Counted from the first letter of the stretch, positions 21,884-31,743 are shown. The stretch: 35,270 nucleotides of DNA from an uncultured Myxococcales bacterium (GCA_903847385.1 CAINDO010000660.1:1-35270); one strand, 5' to 3'. The notes: generated from the sequence alone by a model not told the origin. Program-made: numbers and translations.

Positions 21884-22447
21884 ATGTCCACCCCCACCCC
21901 GACCCCCCATCGCATCGTTTTCCTCCACGGCCTCGAGGGCAGCCCGAACGGCACCAAACCCGGGTGGCTCCGCGCGGCCGGGCACGCGGTCACGGCGCCG
22001 TTGCTGGAGACGCGGGCCCTGGTGGCGGCCTTCATGGCCGGCGCGCCGCCGACGCCGGACCTCTGGGCGGAGGCGTTCGAGACCGCCAAGGCGACCGTCG
22101 CCGACGCGCGACCGGACGTCCTCGTCGGCTCGTCCTTTGGCGGCGGTCTGGCGCTGGAGCTCATGCATCGTGGCCTGTGGCGCGGTCCGGCGGTGCTGCT
22201 GGCGCCGGCGGGGCGTCGGCTCTTCGGTCGGTCGACGCTGCCGGCGGGCCATGCGCCCGTCGCGATTCTGCACGGCCGGCGCGACGACGTGAGTCCCGTC
22301 GCCGACTCGGTCTCGCTGGCGGCGGACTCGACGGGCGAGGTCACGTTGACGCTGGTGGACGACGACCATCGGTTGCACGGGGCGGTTCAGGCGGGCTGGT
22401 TGGGGCGTCTCGTCGCGGCGGTGGTATCGTCCGCGGCGTCTCATTGA
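21884..22447 (+). CDS. Alpha/beta hydrolase (YqiA/small esterase type)
   Basis: A 187-residue alpha/beta hydrolase. VFLHGLEGSPNGTKPGWL near the N-terminus gives the HG oxyanion region. The nucleophile elbow is VGSSFGGGLALEL (Ser in G-S-S-F-G). The acid lies in HGRRDDVSP and the catalytic His in DDDHRLHG. The size and the HG.EGSP.G.K opening fit the YqiA-like esterase group, which act as small cytosolic esterases. ATG 21,884 is preferred over GTG 21,866. It is the first gene of the ordinary chromosomal region and lies 28 bp before the cupin gene, so it probably heads a short operon with the next two genes. Confidence 0.85.
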   Translation: MSTPTPTPHRIVFLHGLEGSPNGTKPGWLRAAGHAVTAPLLETRALVAAFMAGAPPTPDLWAEAFETAKATVADARPDVLVGSSFGGGLALELMHRGLWRGPAVLLAPAGRRLFGRSTLPAGHAPVAILHGRRDDVSPVADSVSLAADSTGEVTLTLVDDDHRLHGAVQAGWLGRLVAAVVSSAASH

Positions 22448-22475
22448 TCCCATGACCGCAGAAGGAGCCCGCCCG

Positions 22476-22856
22476 ATGGCCGGTGTCGAAACGATCGTGT
22501 CCTTTCAGGGCGACCTGGGCGCGCCCAGCGTCGACCATCCGCGGCCGGACCGGCTGGTGAGCGGCAATCCGGAGCGGCGCACGTGGAACCTGTTCACGGA
22601 CGCCTCGGAGTCGGTGTTCTGCGGCATCTGGGAGTGCGACCCGGGCGCGTGGCGCGTGGTCTATCCGCCCAACCAGGACGAGTTCTGCACGCTGCTCTCG
22701 GGGCGCGTCCGCCTGACCGATGCCGGCGGCGCCTCCCGCGAGTTCGGCCCCGGCGACGCCTTCGTGATCCCCGGCGGCTTCGAGGGCGTGTGGGAGACGC
22801 TGGTCTCGCTGCGCAAGCAGTACGTCATCGTGAGCAAGCCCGCGGTGGCGCCATGA
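22476..22856 (+). CDS. Cupin-domain protein (DUF861 type)
   Basis: A 126-residue single-domain cupin. WNLFTDASESVFCGIWECDP, then PNQDEFCTLLSGRVRLTD (the HxH..E..G.. motif is reduced to an NQDEF...L.G pattern), FGPGDAFVIPGGFEGVWETL and a final VRKQYVIVSKP-like strand. This matches the EutQ/DUF861 cupin_3 group, in which the metal-binding histidines are often missing. The start is set at ATG 22,476 because GAAGGAG lies 9 bases upstream; ATG 22,452 is the alternative. Its stop overlaps the next gene (ATGA). The substrate is unknown. Confidence 0.8.
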   Translation: MAGVETIVSFQGDLGAPSVDHPRPDRLVSGNPERRTWNLFTDASESVFCGIWECDPGAWRVVYPPNQDEFCTLLSGRVRLTDAGGASREFGPGDAFVIPGGFEGVWETLVSLRKQYVIVSKPAVAP

Positions 22857-23548
22857 GCGAGCTCGCGTTCGTCGCGGGCGCCACGGGCTACACGGGCCGC
22901 GCCGTGGTCGCCGCGCTTCGGCGCGCCGGCGTGGAGACCCTGGCCCATGTCCGGCCGGACTCGTCGGCGTTGGCGCGCTGGCAGGCCGAGTTCGGCGCCC
23001 TGGGGGCGACCGTGGACACGACGCCCTGGTCCGTCGAGGCCCTGACGCGGACCTTCGAGCGCACGCGCCCGATGAGCATATTCGCGCTGCTGGGCACGAC
23101 GCGGCGCCGCGGCGCGCAGGACGGCGGGACGTATGCCACCGTCGACTACGGCCTGACGGCGATGTTGCTGGCGGCGGCGAAGGCGGCGGGGATCGCGCCG
23201 CGGTTCGTGTACCTGTCGTCGATGGGCGTGGGCCCCGGCGGGCGGCGCGACTCGTACCTCGAGGTCCGCTGGCGCTTCGAGCAGGAGCTGATCGCCTCGG
23301 GCGTGCCGTATGTCATCGCGCGGCCGTCGTTCATCACGGGGCCCGACCGGGACGAGTCGCGCCCGATGGAGCGCGTCGGCGCGCGGGTGGGGGACGCCGT
23401 GCTGGGCCTGGCGGGCGCCCTGGGCGGTCGTGGCCTGCGCGACAAGTACGCCTCGACGACGGCGGAGATCCTGGGCGGCGCGCTGGTGCGCCTCGCGCGC
23501 TCGCCGGCGGCGGCCAACACGATCGCCGAGGGGTCGGACTTGCGCTGA
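22853..23548 (+). CDS. NAD(P)-binding NmrA/SDR-like protein
   Basis: A 231-residue Rossmann-fold protein of the atypical SDR (NmrA-like) type. The N-terminal AFVAGATGYTGRAVVAAL carries GATGYTG for dinucleotide binding. LLGTTRRRG, then RFVYLSSMGVGPGG (the conserved strand with Ser), and SYLEVRWRFEQELIASGVPY with RPSFITGPDR follow. The canonical YxxxK pair is replaced by Y..VRWR..QEL, as in non-catalytic or reductase-like NmrA relatives. The start codon overlaps the cupin stop, so the two are translationally coupled. It may be a small oxidoreductase or a redox sensor; the substrate cannot be told. Confidence 0.85.
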   Translation: MSELAFVAGATGYTGRAVVAALRRAGVETLAHVRPDSSALARWQAEFGALGATVDTTPWSVEALTRTFERTRPMSIFALLGTTRRRGAQDGGTYATVDYGLTAMLLAAAKAAGIAPRFVYLSSMGVGPGGRRDSYLEVRWRFEQELIASGVPYVIARPSFITGPDRDESRPMERVGARVGDAVLGLAGALGGRGLRDKYASTTAEILGGALVRLARSPAAANTIAEGSDLR

Positions 23549-23749
23549 GTCCTCGGGGACTCGCGCATGGGCCAAGGCGGAAACGCTCCGCGGGGCCCGT
23601 TGTGTCCGTTCGGTGACGCGAATCATGGGCACTTGCGGTGACCTGCGCCGGCACCGTTCTTGCTCGAACGGGCGGCGTGCGCTCACCACTCCCTCTCTCC
23701 AGAAAGCCCATGCCGTCCCAGGTCGGGCGGTAACGTCAGGAGTTCTCCC

Positions 23750-25795
23750 GTGGCCACCACCGGTATCCGAAGCATCCGAAACATCGCGCTCCTGGGCCCC
23801 TCAGGCTCGGGGAAGACGACCCTCGTCGAGTCCTTGCTGGTCTCGGCGGGTGTGATCGCCTCCCCCGGCACCGTCGAGGCGGGCACCACCGTCTCGGACC
23901 ATGACCCGCTCGCCCAGAAGTACGGCCACTCGCTGTACGCCACGCCGATCAGCTTCGATCACGATGGCCTCCACGTGAACATCATCGACACCCCGGGGCT
24001 CGTGGACTTCACCGGCATGGCGCTCAGCGTCACGCCCGCCGTGGAGACCGTGGCCGTGGTGGTGAACGCGCAGGCCGGCCTCGAGCCGCAGACCCGCCGC
24101 TATCTGGACTGGGCCGGCGAGCGCAAGTTCTGCCGCATGATCATCGTGAACCGCATCGACGCCGAGGGCGCGGACCTGCCCGGCCTGCTGGCGCAGCTGC
24201 GCGACGCCTTCGGCAGCGAGGTCCTGCCCATCAACCTGCCCGCGAAGGGCGGCAAAGAGATCGTCGACTGCTTCTTCCAGCCCGACGGCGAGTCGGACTT
24301 CTCGAGCGTGGCCGACGTCCACACCCACATCGTCGAGCAGATCGTCGAGATGGACGAGGACCTGATGGCGCAGTACCTCGAGCAGGGCGAGACCCTGCGC
24401 GCGGAGCAGCTCCACGACCCGTTCGAGGCCTGCATGCGCACGGGCCACATCGTGCCGGTGTGTTTCACCAACGCCAAAGAGGGCGTGGGCGTGAAGGCGC
24501 TGCTCGAGGTCTTCGAGCGCCTGATGCCCAACCCGCTCGAGGGCAACCCGCGCCCCTTCCTGAAGGGCGAGGGCGACGAGGCGACGCCCTACGAGGTGAA
24601 GACGGACATGGAGCGCCACGTGGTCGCCCACGTGTTCCGCGTCACCTCCGACCCGTTCCAGGGCAAACTCGGCGTGGTCCGCGTTCACCAGGGCATGCTG
24701 CGCAAGAACGCCCAGCTCTTCGTGGGCGACGGCCGCAAGCCCATCAAGATCGCGCACCTGTACTCCCTGCGCGGGAAAGAGCAGATCGAGATCGAAGAGG
24801 CCTTCCCCGGCGACATCTGCGCCCTGGCCAAGATCGACGAGCTGCACCCGGACGCGGTGCTGCACGACTCCCACGACGAGGACTACATCCACCTCGAGCG
24901 CCTGAACCTGCCCGTGCCGCTCTTCGGCCTGGCGGTCTCGGCGGCGACGCGCAACGACGACCAGAAGCTGGCCGTGTCGATGGCGCGCCTGATCGAGGAG
25001 GACCCCTGCCTGAGCTTCGATCACGACCTGGAGCTGCACGAGGCCGTGCTGCGCGGCCTGGGTGACCTGCACCTGCGCATCGCCCTCGACCGCCTGCGCC
25101 ACCGCTTCAAGATCGAGGTCGCGACGCGGCCGCCGCGCATCGCGTATCGAGAGACCGTGACCAAGAACGCCGAGGGCCACCACCGCCACAAGAAGCAGAC
25201 GGGCGGCGCCGGCCAGTTCGGCGAGGTCTTCCTGCGCGTGGCGCCCCGGGAGCGCGGCGCCGGCTTCCTGTTCCGCAGCGAGGTCGTCGGCGGCACCATC
25301 CCCACGCAGTACATCCCCGCGGTGGAGAAGGGCGTGCGCCAGGCCCTGGCCCGCGGCGTCATCGCCGGCTATCCGGTGCAGGACGTCGAGGTCGTCGTCT
25401 TCGACGGCAAGAGCCACCCGGTCGACTCCAAGGAGGTCGCCTTCATCACGGCCGGCAAGCGGGCCTTCATGGAGGCCTTCTTCAAGGCGAGCCCCGTGGT
25501 GCTCGAGCCCATCGCCGAGGTGGAGATCACCGCGCCGGCGGCCCAGATGGGCGCGGTGACCGGCGACATGTCCGTCCGCCGCGGCCACGTGCTCGGCACG
25601 GACACGCGCGGCGGCGGCCTGGTGGTGATCCGCGCGCAGGTGCCGCTCTCCGAGCTGGCCAACTACGCCAACGAGCTGAAGTCCATGACGGGAGGCAGCG
25701 GCGCCTACACCGCCAGCCTCGACCACTACGCTGCCGCGCCCATGCAGGTGCAGCAGAACCTCACGGCGACGTTCCGCCCCGTCGAGGAAGACTGA
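23750..25795 (+). CDS. fusA2: Elongation factor G-like GTPase (EF-G2)
   Basis: A 681-residue translational GTPase. G1 is GPSGSGKTTL at residues 16-25, G3 is DTPGLVDF, and the G4 position reads VNRID instead of NKxD, a change common in secondary EF-Gs. Domain II (VFRVTSDPFQGKLGVVRVHQ), domain III, domain IV (GGAGQFGEVFLRV, then GGTIPTQYIPAVEKGVRQAL) and domain V (PAAQMGAVTGDMSVRRGHVL) all follow in order. The length fits EF-G2 proteins, which are slightly shorter than EF-G and often slow GTPases. GTG 23,750 follows CAGGAG by 7 bases. The long frames on the opposite strand are composition shadows. Confidence 0.9.
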   Translation: MATTGIRSIRNIALLGPSGSGKTTLVESLLVSAGVIASPGTVEAGTTVSDHDPLAQKYGHSLYATPISFDHDGLHVNIIDTPGLVDFTGMALSVTPAVETVAVVVNAQAGLEPQTRRYLDWAGERKFCRMIIVNRIDAEGADLPGLLAQLRDAFGSEVLPINLPAKGGKEIVDCFFQPDGESDFSSVADVHTHIVEQIVEMDEDLMAQYLEQGETLRAEQLHDPFEACMRTGHIVPVCFTNAKEGVGVKALLEVFERLMPNPLEGNPRPFLKGEGDEATPYEVKTDMERHVVAHVFRVTSDPFQGKLGVVRVHQGMLRKNAQLFVGDGRKPIKIAHLYSLRGKEQIEIEEAFPGDICALAKIDELHPDAVLHDSHDEDYIHLERLNLPVPLFGLAVSAATRNDDQKLAVSMARLIEEDPCLSFDHDLELHEAVLRGLGDLHLRIALDRLRHRFKIEVATRPPRIAYRETVTKNAEGHHRHKKQTGGAGQFGEVFLRVAPRERGAGFLFRSEVVGGTIPTQYIPAVEKGVRQALARGVIAGYPVQDVEVVVFDGKSHPVDSKEVAFITAGKRAFMEAFFKASPVVLEPIAEVEITAPAAQMGAVTGDMSVRRGHVLGTDTRGGGLVVIRAQVPLSELANYANELKSMTGGSGAYTASLDHYAAAPMQVQQNLTATFRPVEED

Positions 25796-25820
25796 CACAG
25801 GGAACGAAGGGAGCATTCAC

Positions 25821-26144
25821 ATGGAGAGCACCATTTCTCGGATGGCGAAGCGGCTCGGGGCCACCTCCGTGGAGGCGATTGGCCACGACGCCCGCTTTGC
25901 GGTCGTGGGTGCGGCGGGGGATCGGTTGACGGTGTCGCTGGAGGGGCAGCAGCAGCGGTTCATGGCCGTGCTGATCGACGCGCAAGGCGTCACCCGCGCC
26001 TCCGTCGACGTCGCACCCGTCAACCGGGTCATCGAGGACGAGACCGTGGACGGTCGAGTGACCCTCATCGTCCGCCGCCTCGCCATCCAGATCGACACCC
26101 AGCCCAGCCTGGCCATCGAGCTGAGCACCGTCGAAGAGGGCTGA
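25821..26144 (+). CDS. Small conserved protein of unknown function
   Basis: A 107-residue protein 25 bp after the EF-G2 gene, with AAGGGAG 8 bases before its ATG, so probably co-transcribed with it. The sequence is beta-rich: ISRMAKRLGATSVEAIGHD at the start, then FAVVGAAGDRLTVSLEGQQQ, a VNRVIEDETVDGRVTLIVRR hairpin and a final IQIDTQPSLAIELSTVEEG. It has no signal peptide, membrane segment or known motif. The next gene converges on it with 6 bp between stops. Confidence 0.65.
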   Translation: MESTISRMAKRLGATSVEAIGHDARFAVVGAAGDRLTVSLEGQQQRFMAVLIDAQGVTRASVDVAPVNRVIEDETVDGRVTLIVRRLAIQIDTQPSLAIELSTVEEG

Positions 26145-26150
26145 CGCCCC

Positions 26151-26882
26151 CTAGCCGGTCACGTCCACGGGGCTGCCGACGCCGAGGCCGAGGTCTCGGG
26201 CCGCGCTGCCCCGTGCGACGGCGATCTCGACCAGCCCCAGGCTGTTCTCGTACCAGAACGCCTCGCCCGCCGCCCGGTCGGCGAAGATGCGCGCCCGCGT
26301 CAACGCCCGACCGCCCACCTCGAGGACCGCGTCCGGCGGCAGATTGCGCGCGCGCAGCCCCGTGAACGCGTTGCCGTAATGGTCGATGTAGATCACCTCG
26401 GCCAGATCGCCGGGGGGCAGCCGCACGTCCAGCGCAGCCGCGGGCACGAGCCCGAGCATGTCGCCGCGGCCCGCGATGATGTGGGCGGCGGCAGGCCCGA
26501 AGACGTCCCGCCCGTGAAACGTCGGGGCGGCGTCCGCGTCCGGCGGCGGCAGGTGCCAGACCTCGTAGGCGCCGTAGCGCTGCGCCGTGAGCGACAAGAG
26601 GCCGTTGTCCGGCCCCACCAGGCACGTGCCGCCCGCCTGCACCACGCAGCCCCGCCGCGGCCCGCCCACGCCGGGGTCCACGACCGCCAGCACGACGTGC
26701 CCGCGCGGCAGGCGGGCGATGAGCGCGTCGAGCAGGTGGGCGCTGGCGACGACGTCGAAGCTCGGGGCCTCGTGCAGCAGGTGCACGACCCGCGTGCCCG
26801 GCGCGATGAGCTCGATGCTCAGCTCGACCTGCCCGACGTAGAGGTCGGTCGGGCCGAAGTCGGTGAAGAGGACGACCGCCAC
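26151..26882 (-). CDS. SAM hydrolase / adenosyltransferase (DUF62)
   Basis: A 243-residue protein of the SAM hydroxide adenosyltransferase (DUF62, S-adenosyl-L-methionine hydrolase) family, which splits SAM to adenosine and methionine. All signature blocks are present: LFTDFGPTDLYVGQVE at the N-terminus, VVDPGVGGPRRG with the conserved Asp and Arg, VGPDNGLLSL, TFHGRDVFGPAAA with the conserved His, and IYIDHYGNAFTGL in the C-terminal domain. The start is GTG 26,882. The halogenase-type extra loop of chlorinases and fluorinases is not evident, favouring a hydrolase. It converges on the small gene after EF-G2. Confidence 0.9.
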   Translation of the reverse strand: MAVVLFTDFGPTDLYVGQVELSIELIAPGTRVVHLLHEAPSFDVVASAHLLDALIARLPRGHVVLAVVDPGVGGPRRGCVVQAGGTCLVGPDNGLLSLTAQRYGAYEVWHLPPPDADAAPTFHGRDVFGPAAAHIIAGRGDMLGLVPAAALDVRLPPGDLAEVIYIDHYGNAFTGLRARNLPPDAVLEVGGRALTRARIFADRAAGEAFWYENSLGLVEIAVARGSAARDLGLGVGSPVDVTG

Positions 26883-26928
26883 GCGCGATTCATATCACGC
26901 GGGCGAGGGCCGGCGACACCCGGCCCGA

Positions 26929-27867
26929 TCAGAACAGCAGCGCGGCGAGCCGGCGGCGGTACTTGATGGAGATCTCGTTCTCGGCGCCGAGGAGATCGAA
27001 GAGGCTGAGCATGGCGCGGCGGCCGGCGTCGTCCCGGTAGGCGCGGTCCTGGCCGACGACCTTCAGGAAGCAGTCCAGGGCGTCCTCGTAGCGCAACTGC
27101 GTGGCCAGGGTGGCGCCGAGGCGGTACCAGGACTCGGCGTCCTTGGGGTTGGCCGTGGTGGCGGCGCGCAGGGCGGCCTCGTCCCCGGCGTCCACGTTGA
27201 AGGCGAGCACGCCCTTGAGGCGCTGCGCCTGGGTGTACTGCGGGTCACCCTCGCCGATCTGGTCCAGGTGGGCGGTGGCGCGCGCGGTGTCCTGCGCCGC
27301 CAGGGCCACACGGGCCAGGCCGATGTGGGCCACGCCGGCCGACTCGGGGCGGGTCTGCAGGACGGCCTCGAAGGCCTCCTGCGCCAGGGGATAGTCGCCG
27401 GCGTCGAGGGCCTCCTGGGCGATCTCGAGCGGGTTGCGCTCGGGCGCGGGCACCAGGCGCTCGATGAACTTCTTGACCTCGGCGGCGGGCAGGGCGCCCT
27501 GGAAACCATCGACGGGCTGGCCGCCGGCGAAGGCGTAGACCAGGGGAATCGACTGCACGCGGAAGGCCTGGGCGAGGCGCGGGTTCTTGTCGACGTCCAC
27601 CTTCACGAGCTCGAAGGCGCCGTCGTACTCCTCGGCGAGCTTCTCGAGCGCGGGACCCAGCGTGCGACAGGGGCCGCACCACTCGGCCCAGAAGTCGACG
27701 ACGACGGGGACCTCCATGCTGCGCTCCATGACGCGCGATTGGAAGTTCTGCTCGGTGCCCTCGTAGACGTGCTTCTTGCCGCCGAGGGGACCGCCGCCGA
27801 GGGGACCGCCGCCGAGGGGGCCGCCGCCGAGGGGGCCGCCGCCGAGGGGAGAAGGATTGTTGAACAT
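26929..27867 (-). CDS. Thioredoxin-TPR co-chaperone (CnoX/YbbN type) with PLGGG tract
   Basis: A 312-residue protein. The thioredoxin domain carries WCGPC at 63-67 within VVVDFWAEWCGPCRTLGP; the C-terminal half is made of TPR-like helical pairs (NPLEIAQEALDAGDYPLAQE, AVLQTRPESAGVAHIGLARV, PKDAESWYRLGATLATQLRY). This is the layout of CnoX/YbbN, a chaperone-redoxin that hands clients to GroEL and DnaK; E. coli CnoX has SxxC in place of CxxC, whereas both cysteines are present here. Unusually, the N-terminus has four complete PLGGG units and a partial one (residues 7-30). ATG 27,867 is preferred; ATG 27,906 would add 13 residues. It is divergent from the aldolase gene. Confidence 0.9.
   Translation of the reverse strand: MFNNPSPLGGGPLGGGPLGGGPLGGGPLGGKKHVYEGTEQNFQSRVMERSMEVPVVVDFWAEWCGPCRTLGPALEKLAEEYDGAFELVKVDVDKNPRLAQAFRVQSIPLVYAFAGGQPVDGFQGALPAAEVKKFIERLVPAPERNPLEIAQEALDAGDYPLAQEAFEAVLQTRPESAGVAHIGLARVALAAQDTARATAHLDQIGEGDPQYTQAQRLKGVLAFNVDAGDEAALRAATTANPKDAESWYRLGATLATQLRYEDALDCFLKVVGQDRAYRDDAGRRAMLSLFDLLGAENEISIKYRRRLAALLF
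27778..27849 (-). repeat. 15-bp tandem repeat coding for PLGGG units
   Basis: Near-perfect tandem 15-bp units, on the plus strand of the form GCCGCCGAGGGG.CC, differing mainly at one base (GGGGACC versus GGGGGCC). The unit length keeps frame, so copy number can change by slippage without destroying the thioredoxin-like gene. Confidence 0.8.
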
Positions 27868-28009
27868 CTGGCCGCTCACTTGATCCCGGGAAATTGCGGG
27901 GACCATACGCACGGCCGTTGCCTTGCGCAACCAGCCGCCGCGATGTAGCGTTCCGCCGCGATTTTTGCCGTCGTCCTGCCCATTTTCCCATCGCGGAGGT
28001 TCTCAGCAC

Positions 28010-29062
<1,053 letters not shown>

Positions 29063-29077
29063 GGCGCCCGCGCGCGC

Positions 29078-30142
29078 TCAGGGCGGGGGCAGGCTCAGCG
29101 GCTGCCCGACCCGGATCAGGTTCGGGTCGATGCCCGGGTTGACCTCGTAGATGCGGCGCCACTGGCCGCCGCTGCCGTAGAGCCGGCGCGCGAGGCTCGT
29201 CAGGGTCTCGCCCGCCTCGACCATGTGCTGCGGCGGCGGGCGCACCTCGATCTTCAGGGCGCGCGAGTCCACGGCCTTGATGCCGAAGGCCTCGCCGGCG
29301 GCGGTGGCGACGCGGTCGCGGGTGGCCGGGCTGTCCACGGTGCCGGTCAGGTAGGCGACGCCGTCGTCGACGCGCACGCCGACCTCGGCCTGCACGGTGT
29401 CGGGCTGCCCCTCGAGCGCGCGCTCGATGTGCTCCTTGACCGCGGCGGACTTGCGCTCCGGTGAGGTCCGGGGCGAGGGCAGGGGCGGCAGGAGCGAGGG
29501 CGCCGAGGTCGCGGGCGCCGCTGTCGGCGGGGCGGTGGGCGGGGGCGTCGGCGCGGCGGCGATCACGGCCGCGGGAGCGGGCGCCAGGCCGGCGTCCGTC
29601 AGGGTCACCAGGCCGACGACCACCAGCGCGATGGCGCCCGCGGCGCCCAGAACGAGCGACCACGGGGAGCCCGACGGCGGCGGCGGGGCGGGCGCGGGGT
29701 CGGTGAACTCGGGCGTGAGGCCGTCCTCCGCGGCGTCGTCGAGCGCGTCGTCCAGGCCCTCGTCCGGGAACAGCGGCGCCCCGCGCAGAACGTCGTCGTC
29801 GGCGTCCCAGGGCGCCTCCTCGCCGGGGGGCGGGGTCAGGCGCAGGGCGGCGGCGGCGGCGCGGCGCAGGTCCGGTTCGCCGAGCGCGGGCACCTGGCCC
29901 GTGTCGCTGAACGGTCCCTCGGCGCCGTCGGCCTCGGGGTCGTCCGCGAGGTTCACCGACCGGGCCGGCAGGGGCAGCGGGAGCACGACCGAGTCTTCGC
30001 GCCACATGTTCTCGGCGTCGCGCGCCTCGAGCGACTGCCAGTCCGTGCCGCACAGCGGACAGTAACGGGTGCCCGCCGCGCGCGCCGCGTCGAAGCCCGC
30101 ATACCGCAAGCAGAACGGACAGACATCCGCAGTCGTGGACAA
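29078..30142 (-). CDS. Zinc-ribbon / membrane / BON / LysM protein
   Basis: A 354-residue protein with four recognisable parts: an N-terminal zinc ribbon (CPFCLRYAG and YCPLCGTDW), an acidic proline-rich linker, one membrane segment LVLGAAGAIALVVVGLVTL at about 165-183, and after a Pro/Ala linker a BON-type domain (VGVRVDDGVAYLTGTVDSPA) followed by a C-terminal LysM domain (MVEAGETLTSLARRLYGSGG, then NPGIDPNLIRVGQPL). Likely topology: a cytosolic zinc ribbon, with BON and LysM outside, the latter binding peptidoglycan. The start is TTG 30,142, supported by GGGAGG 5-10 bases upstream. It converges on fbaB and diverges from the oxidase gene. Confidence 0.85.
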   Translation of the reverse strand: MSTTADVCPFCLRYAGFDAARAAGTRYCPLCGTDWQSLEARDAENMWREDSVVLPLPLPARSVNLADDPEADGAEGPFSDTGQVPALGEPDLRRAAAAALRLTPPPGEEAPWDADDDVLRGAPLFPDEGLDDALDDAAEDGLTPEFTDPAPAPPPPSGSPWSLVLGAAGAIALVVVGLVTLTDAGLAPAPAAVIAAAPTPPPTAPPTAAPATSAPSLLPPLPSPRTSPERKSAAVKEHIERALEGQPDTVQAEVGVRVDDGVAYLTGTVDSPATRDRVATAAGEAFGIKAVDSRALKIEVRPPPQHMVEAGETLTSLARRLYGSGGQWRRIYEVNPGIDPNLIRVGQPLSLPPP

Positions 30143-30189
30143 CGCGACCTCCCGCCGGCCATTCTCATCCCCCCCGAGAGGGAGCGCAA

Positions 30190-31743
30190 ATGCACGAGAT
30201 CCGAATTTCCGAAGCCCCCGAAGCCACCGAACCCTACGCGCGGGACGAGTCCTCGTTCACCGGCCGGGTCGACGCGGTGGCCACCCTGGCCGATGCGGCG
30301 GACGTCGCCGCGATGGGGGCGTTCCTGCGCGATTGCACCGCCGCCGGCCGCCCGGTGACCTTCAGCGCGCGCCGCACGAGCCTGACCGGCGCCGCCGTAC
30401 CCGAGGGCGGCCTGGTGCTGGCCCTGCCCGCGTTGTCCGGGCCGGAGCACGTGCGGGTCGACGTGGCGTCGCGCCGCGCCACCGCGCCGGCCAGCGTGTT
30501 CATGGTCGACGTCGCCGAGGCGGCGGAGCGGGCGGGCCTGTTCTTTCCGCCGGACCCCACGAGCCGCAAGACCTGCAGCCTGGGCGGCGCCATCGCCTGC
30601 AACGCCAGCGGCGCGCGGAGTTTCCGCTACGGGCCCACGGGCGCGTTCGTCGAGGGGCTGAAGGTCGTACTCGCCACGGGCGAGGTGCTGGATCTGCGGC
30701 GGGGCGAGCACCCACCCGTGGACGGCCACTTCGTGCTCGCGCTGGACCGGGGCGAGGTGCGCGTGCCCTGCCCGCCGTCGAGGCCCGCGGGCATCAAGAG
30801 CTCGCTGGGATACGCGACCTTCGAGCCCGCGGACGTGATCGACCTGTTCGTCGGCTCCGAGGGCACGCTGGGCTACATCGCCGAGGCCACGGTGCGGCTG
30901 CTGCCGGGCGTCGAGGTCTTCGCAGCGCTGGCCCTGTTCCCCTCCGAGGCGGCGGCCGTGGACCTCGTGTCGCGGTTGCAGGCCGAGGCGCCGCCCCACG
31001 GCGTGGCGCCGATGAGCGTGGAGTGGTTCGACCGGCGCAGCCTGGCGCTGGCGGGCGCGCGCTACCCGCGGCTCGGCGTGCCCGCCGGGGCCGAGGCCGC
31101 GCTTCTGCTGGAAGAAGCGCACACGCCGGGGGACGCCGACCGTGTGCTCGAGGCCTGGTACACGCTGCTCGTCGAGGCCGGGGTGCCGGACGAGGCGGCA
31201 TGGCTGCGGGTGCCCTCGAGCCACGCGCAGCACGAGGAGCTGCGGGACTTCCGGCACGCGGTGCCCGAGTCGGTGAACGCGCTGGCGCGCCAGCGGGGGC
31301 TGCGCAAGCTGGGGACCGACCTGGCCTGGCCGCGGCCCATGCTGCACCGCATGTTCGCGCGGTACGCCGAGGTGCTGGCCGACCTGCCCGCGGCGCTCGG
31401 CCCCGAGGTCTGCGCGGCGTTCGAGGCGCAGTGGGGGCGGCCGCTGCCCCGCACGCTGGACCACGCGACCTTCGGCCACGTGGGCGACAGCCACCTGCAC
31501 GTGAACCTGCTGCCCGCGGACCCCGCCGAGATGGCCTGCGGCAAGCTGGTGTACGACTTCCTGTCGCGCGAGTGTGCCGCGGCGGGCGGCGCCATCAGCG
31601 GCGAGCACGGCATCGGCAAGAGCAAGCGCCCGATGCTCGCGGCCACCACCCCGCCCGAGCAGCTCGCCCTGATGCGCCGCATCAAGGCCCTCCTGGACCC
31701 GGCGAACATCCTGGCCCGTGGCAACGTGATCGACGCGCCATGA
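30190..31743 (+). CDS. FAD-linked oxidase (glycolate oxidase/D-lactate dehydrogenase type)
   Basis: A 517-residue flavoprotein with an N-terminal FAD_binding_4 (PCMH) domain: PVTFSARRTSLTGAAVPEGG, then PDPTSRKTCSLGGAIACNAS and the conserved YGPTGAFVEGLKVVLATGE. After GSEGTLGYIAEATVRLLPGV comes the FAD-oxidase C domain with FGHVGDSHLHVNLLP (metal-binding histidines) and SGEHGIGKSKR near the C-terminus. Such enzymes oxidise 2-hydroxy acids; the substrate cannot be told. ATG 30,190 follows GAGGGAG by 7 bases. Its stop overlaps the sigma-factor start (ATGA), which ties a metabolic enzyme to the regulatory genes downstream. Confidence 0.9.
   Translation: MHEIRISEAPEATEPYARDESSFTGRVDAVATLADAADVAAMGAFLRDCTAAGRPVTFSARRTSLTGAAVPEGGLVLALPALSGPEHVRVDVASRRATAPASVFMVDVAEAAERAGLFFPPDPTSRKTCSLGGAIACNASGARSFRYGPTGAFVEGLKVVLATGEVLDLRRGEHPPVDGHFVLALDRGEVRVPCPPSRPAGIKSSLGYATFEPADVIDLFVGSEGTLGYIAEATVRLLPGVEVFAALALFPSEAAAVDLVSRLQAEAPPHGVAPMSVEWFDRRSLALAGARYPRLGVPAGAEAALLLEEAHTPGDADRVLEAWYTLLVEAGVPDEAAWLRVPSSHAQHEELRDFRHAVPESVNALARQRGLRKLGTDLAWPRPMLHRMFARYAEVLADLPAALGPEVCAAFEAQWGRPLPRTLDHATFGHVGDSHLHVNLLPADPAEMACGKLVYDFLSRECAAAGGAISGEHGIGKSKRPMLAATTPPEQLALMRRIKALLDPANILARGNVIDAP

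Noticed and set aside
23801-25816. A 671-residue open frame on the strand opposite EF-G2
   Set aside because: It mirrors the conserved EF-G2 codons exactly, has a His/Asp/Val/Gly-rich composition typical of antisense frames in GC-rich genes, and has no motif or ribosome-binding site.
27778-27849. CRISPR-like direct repeats
   Set aside because: The 15-bp units are directly adjacent with no spacers and code for PLGGG in frame. No cas gene is nearby.
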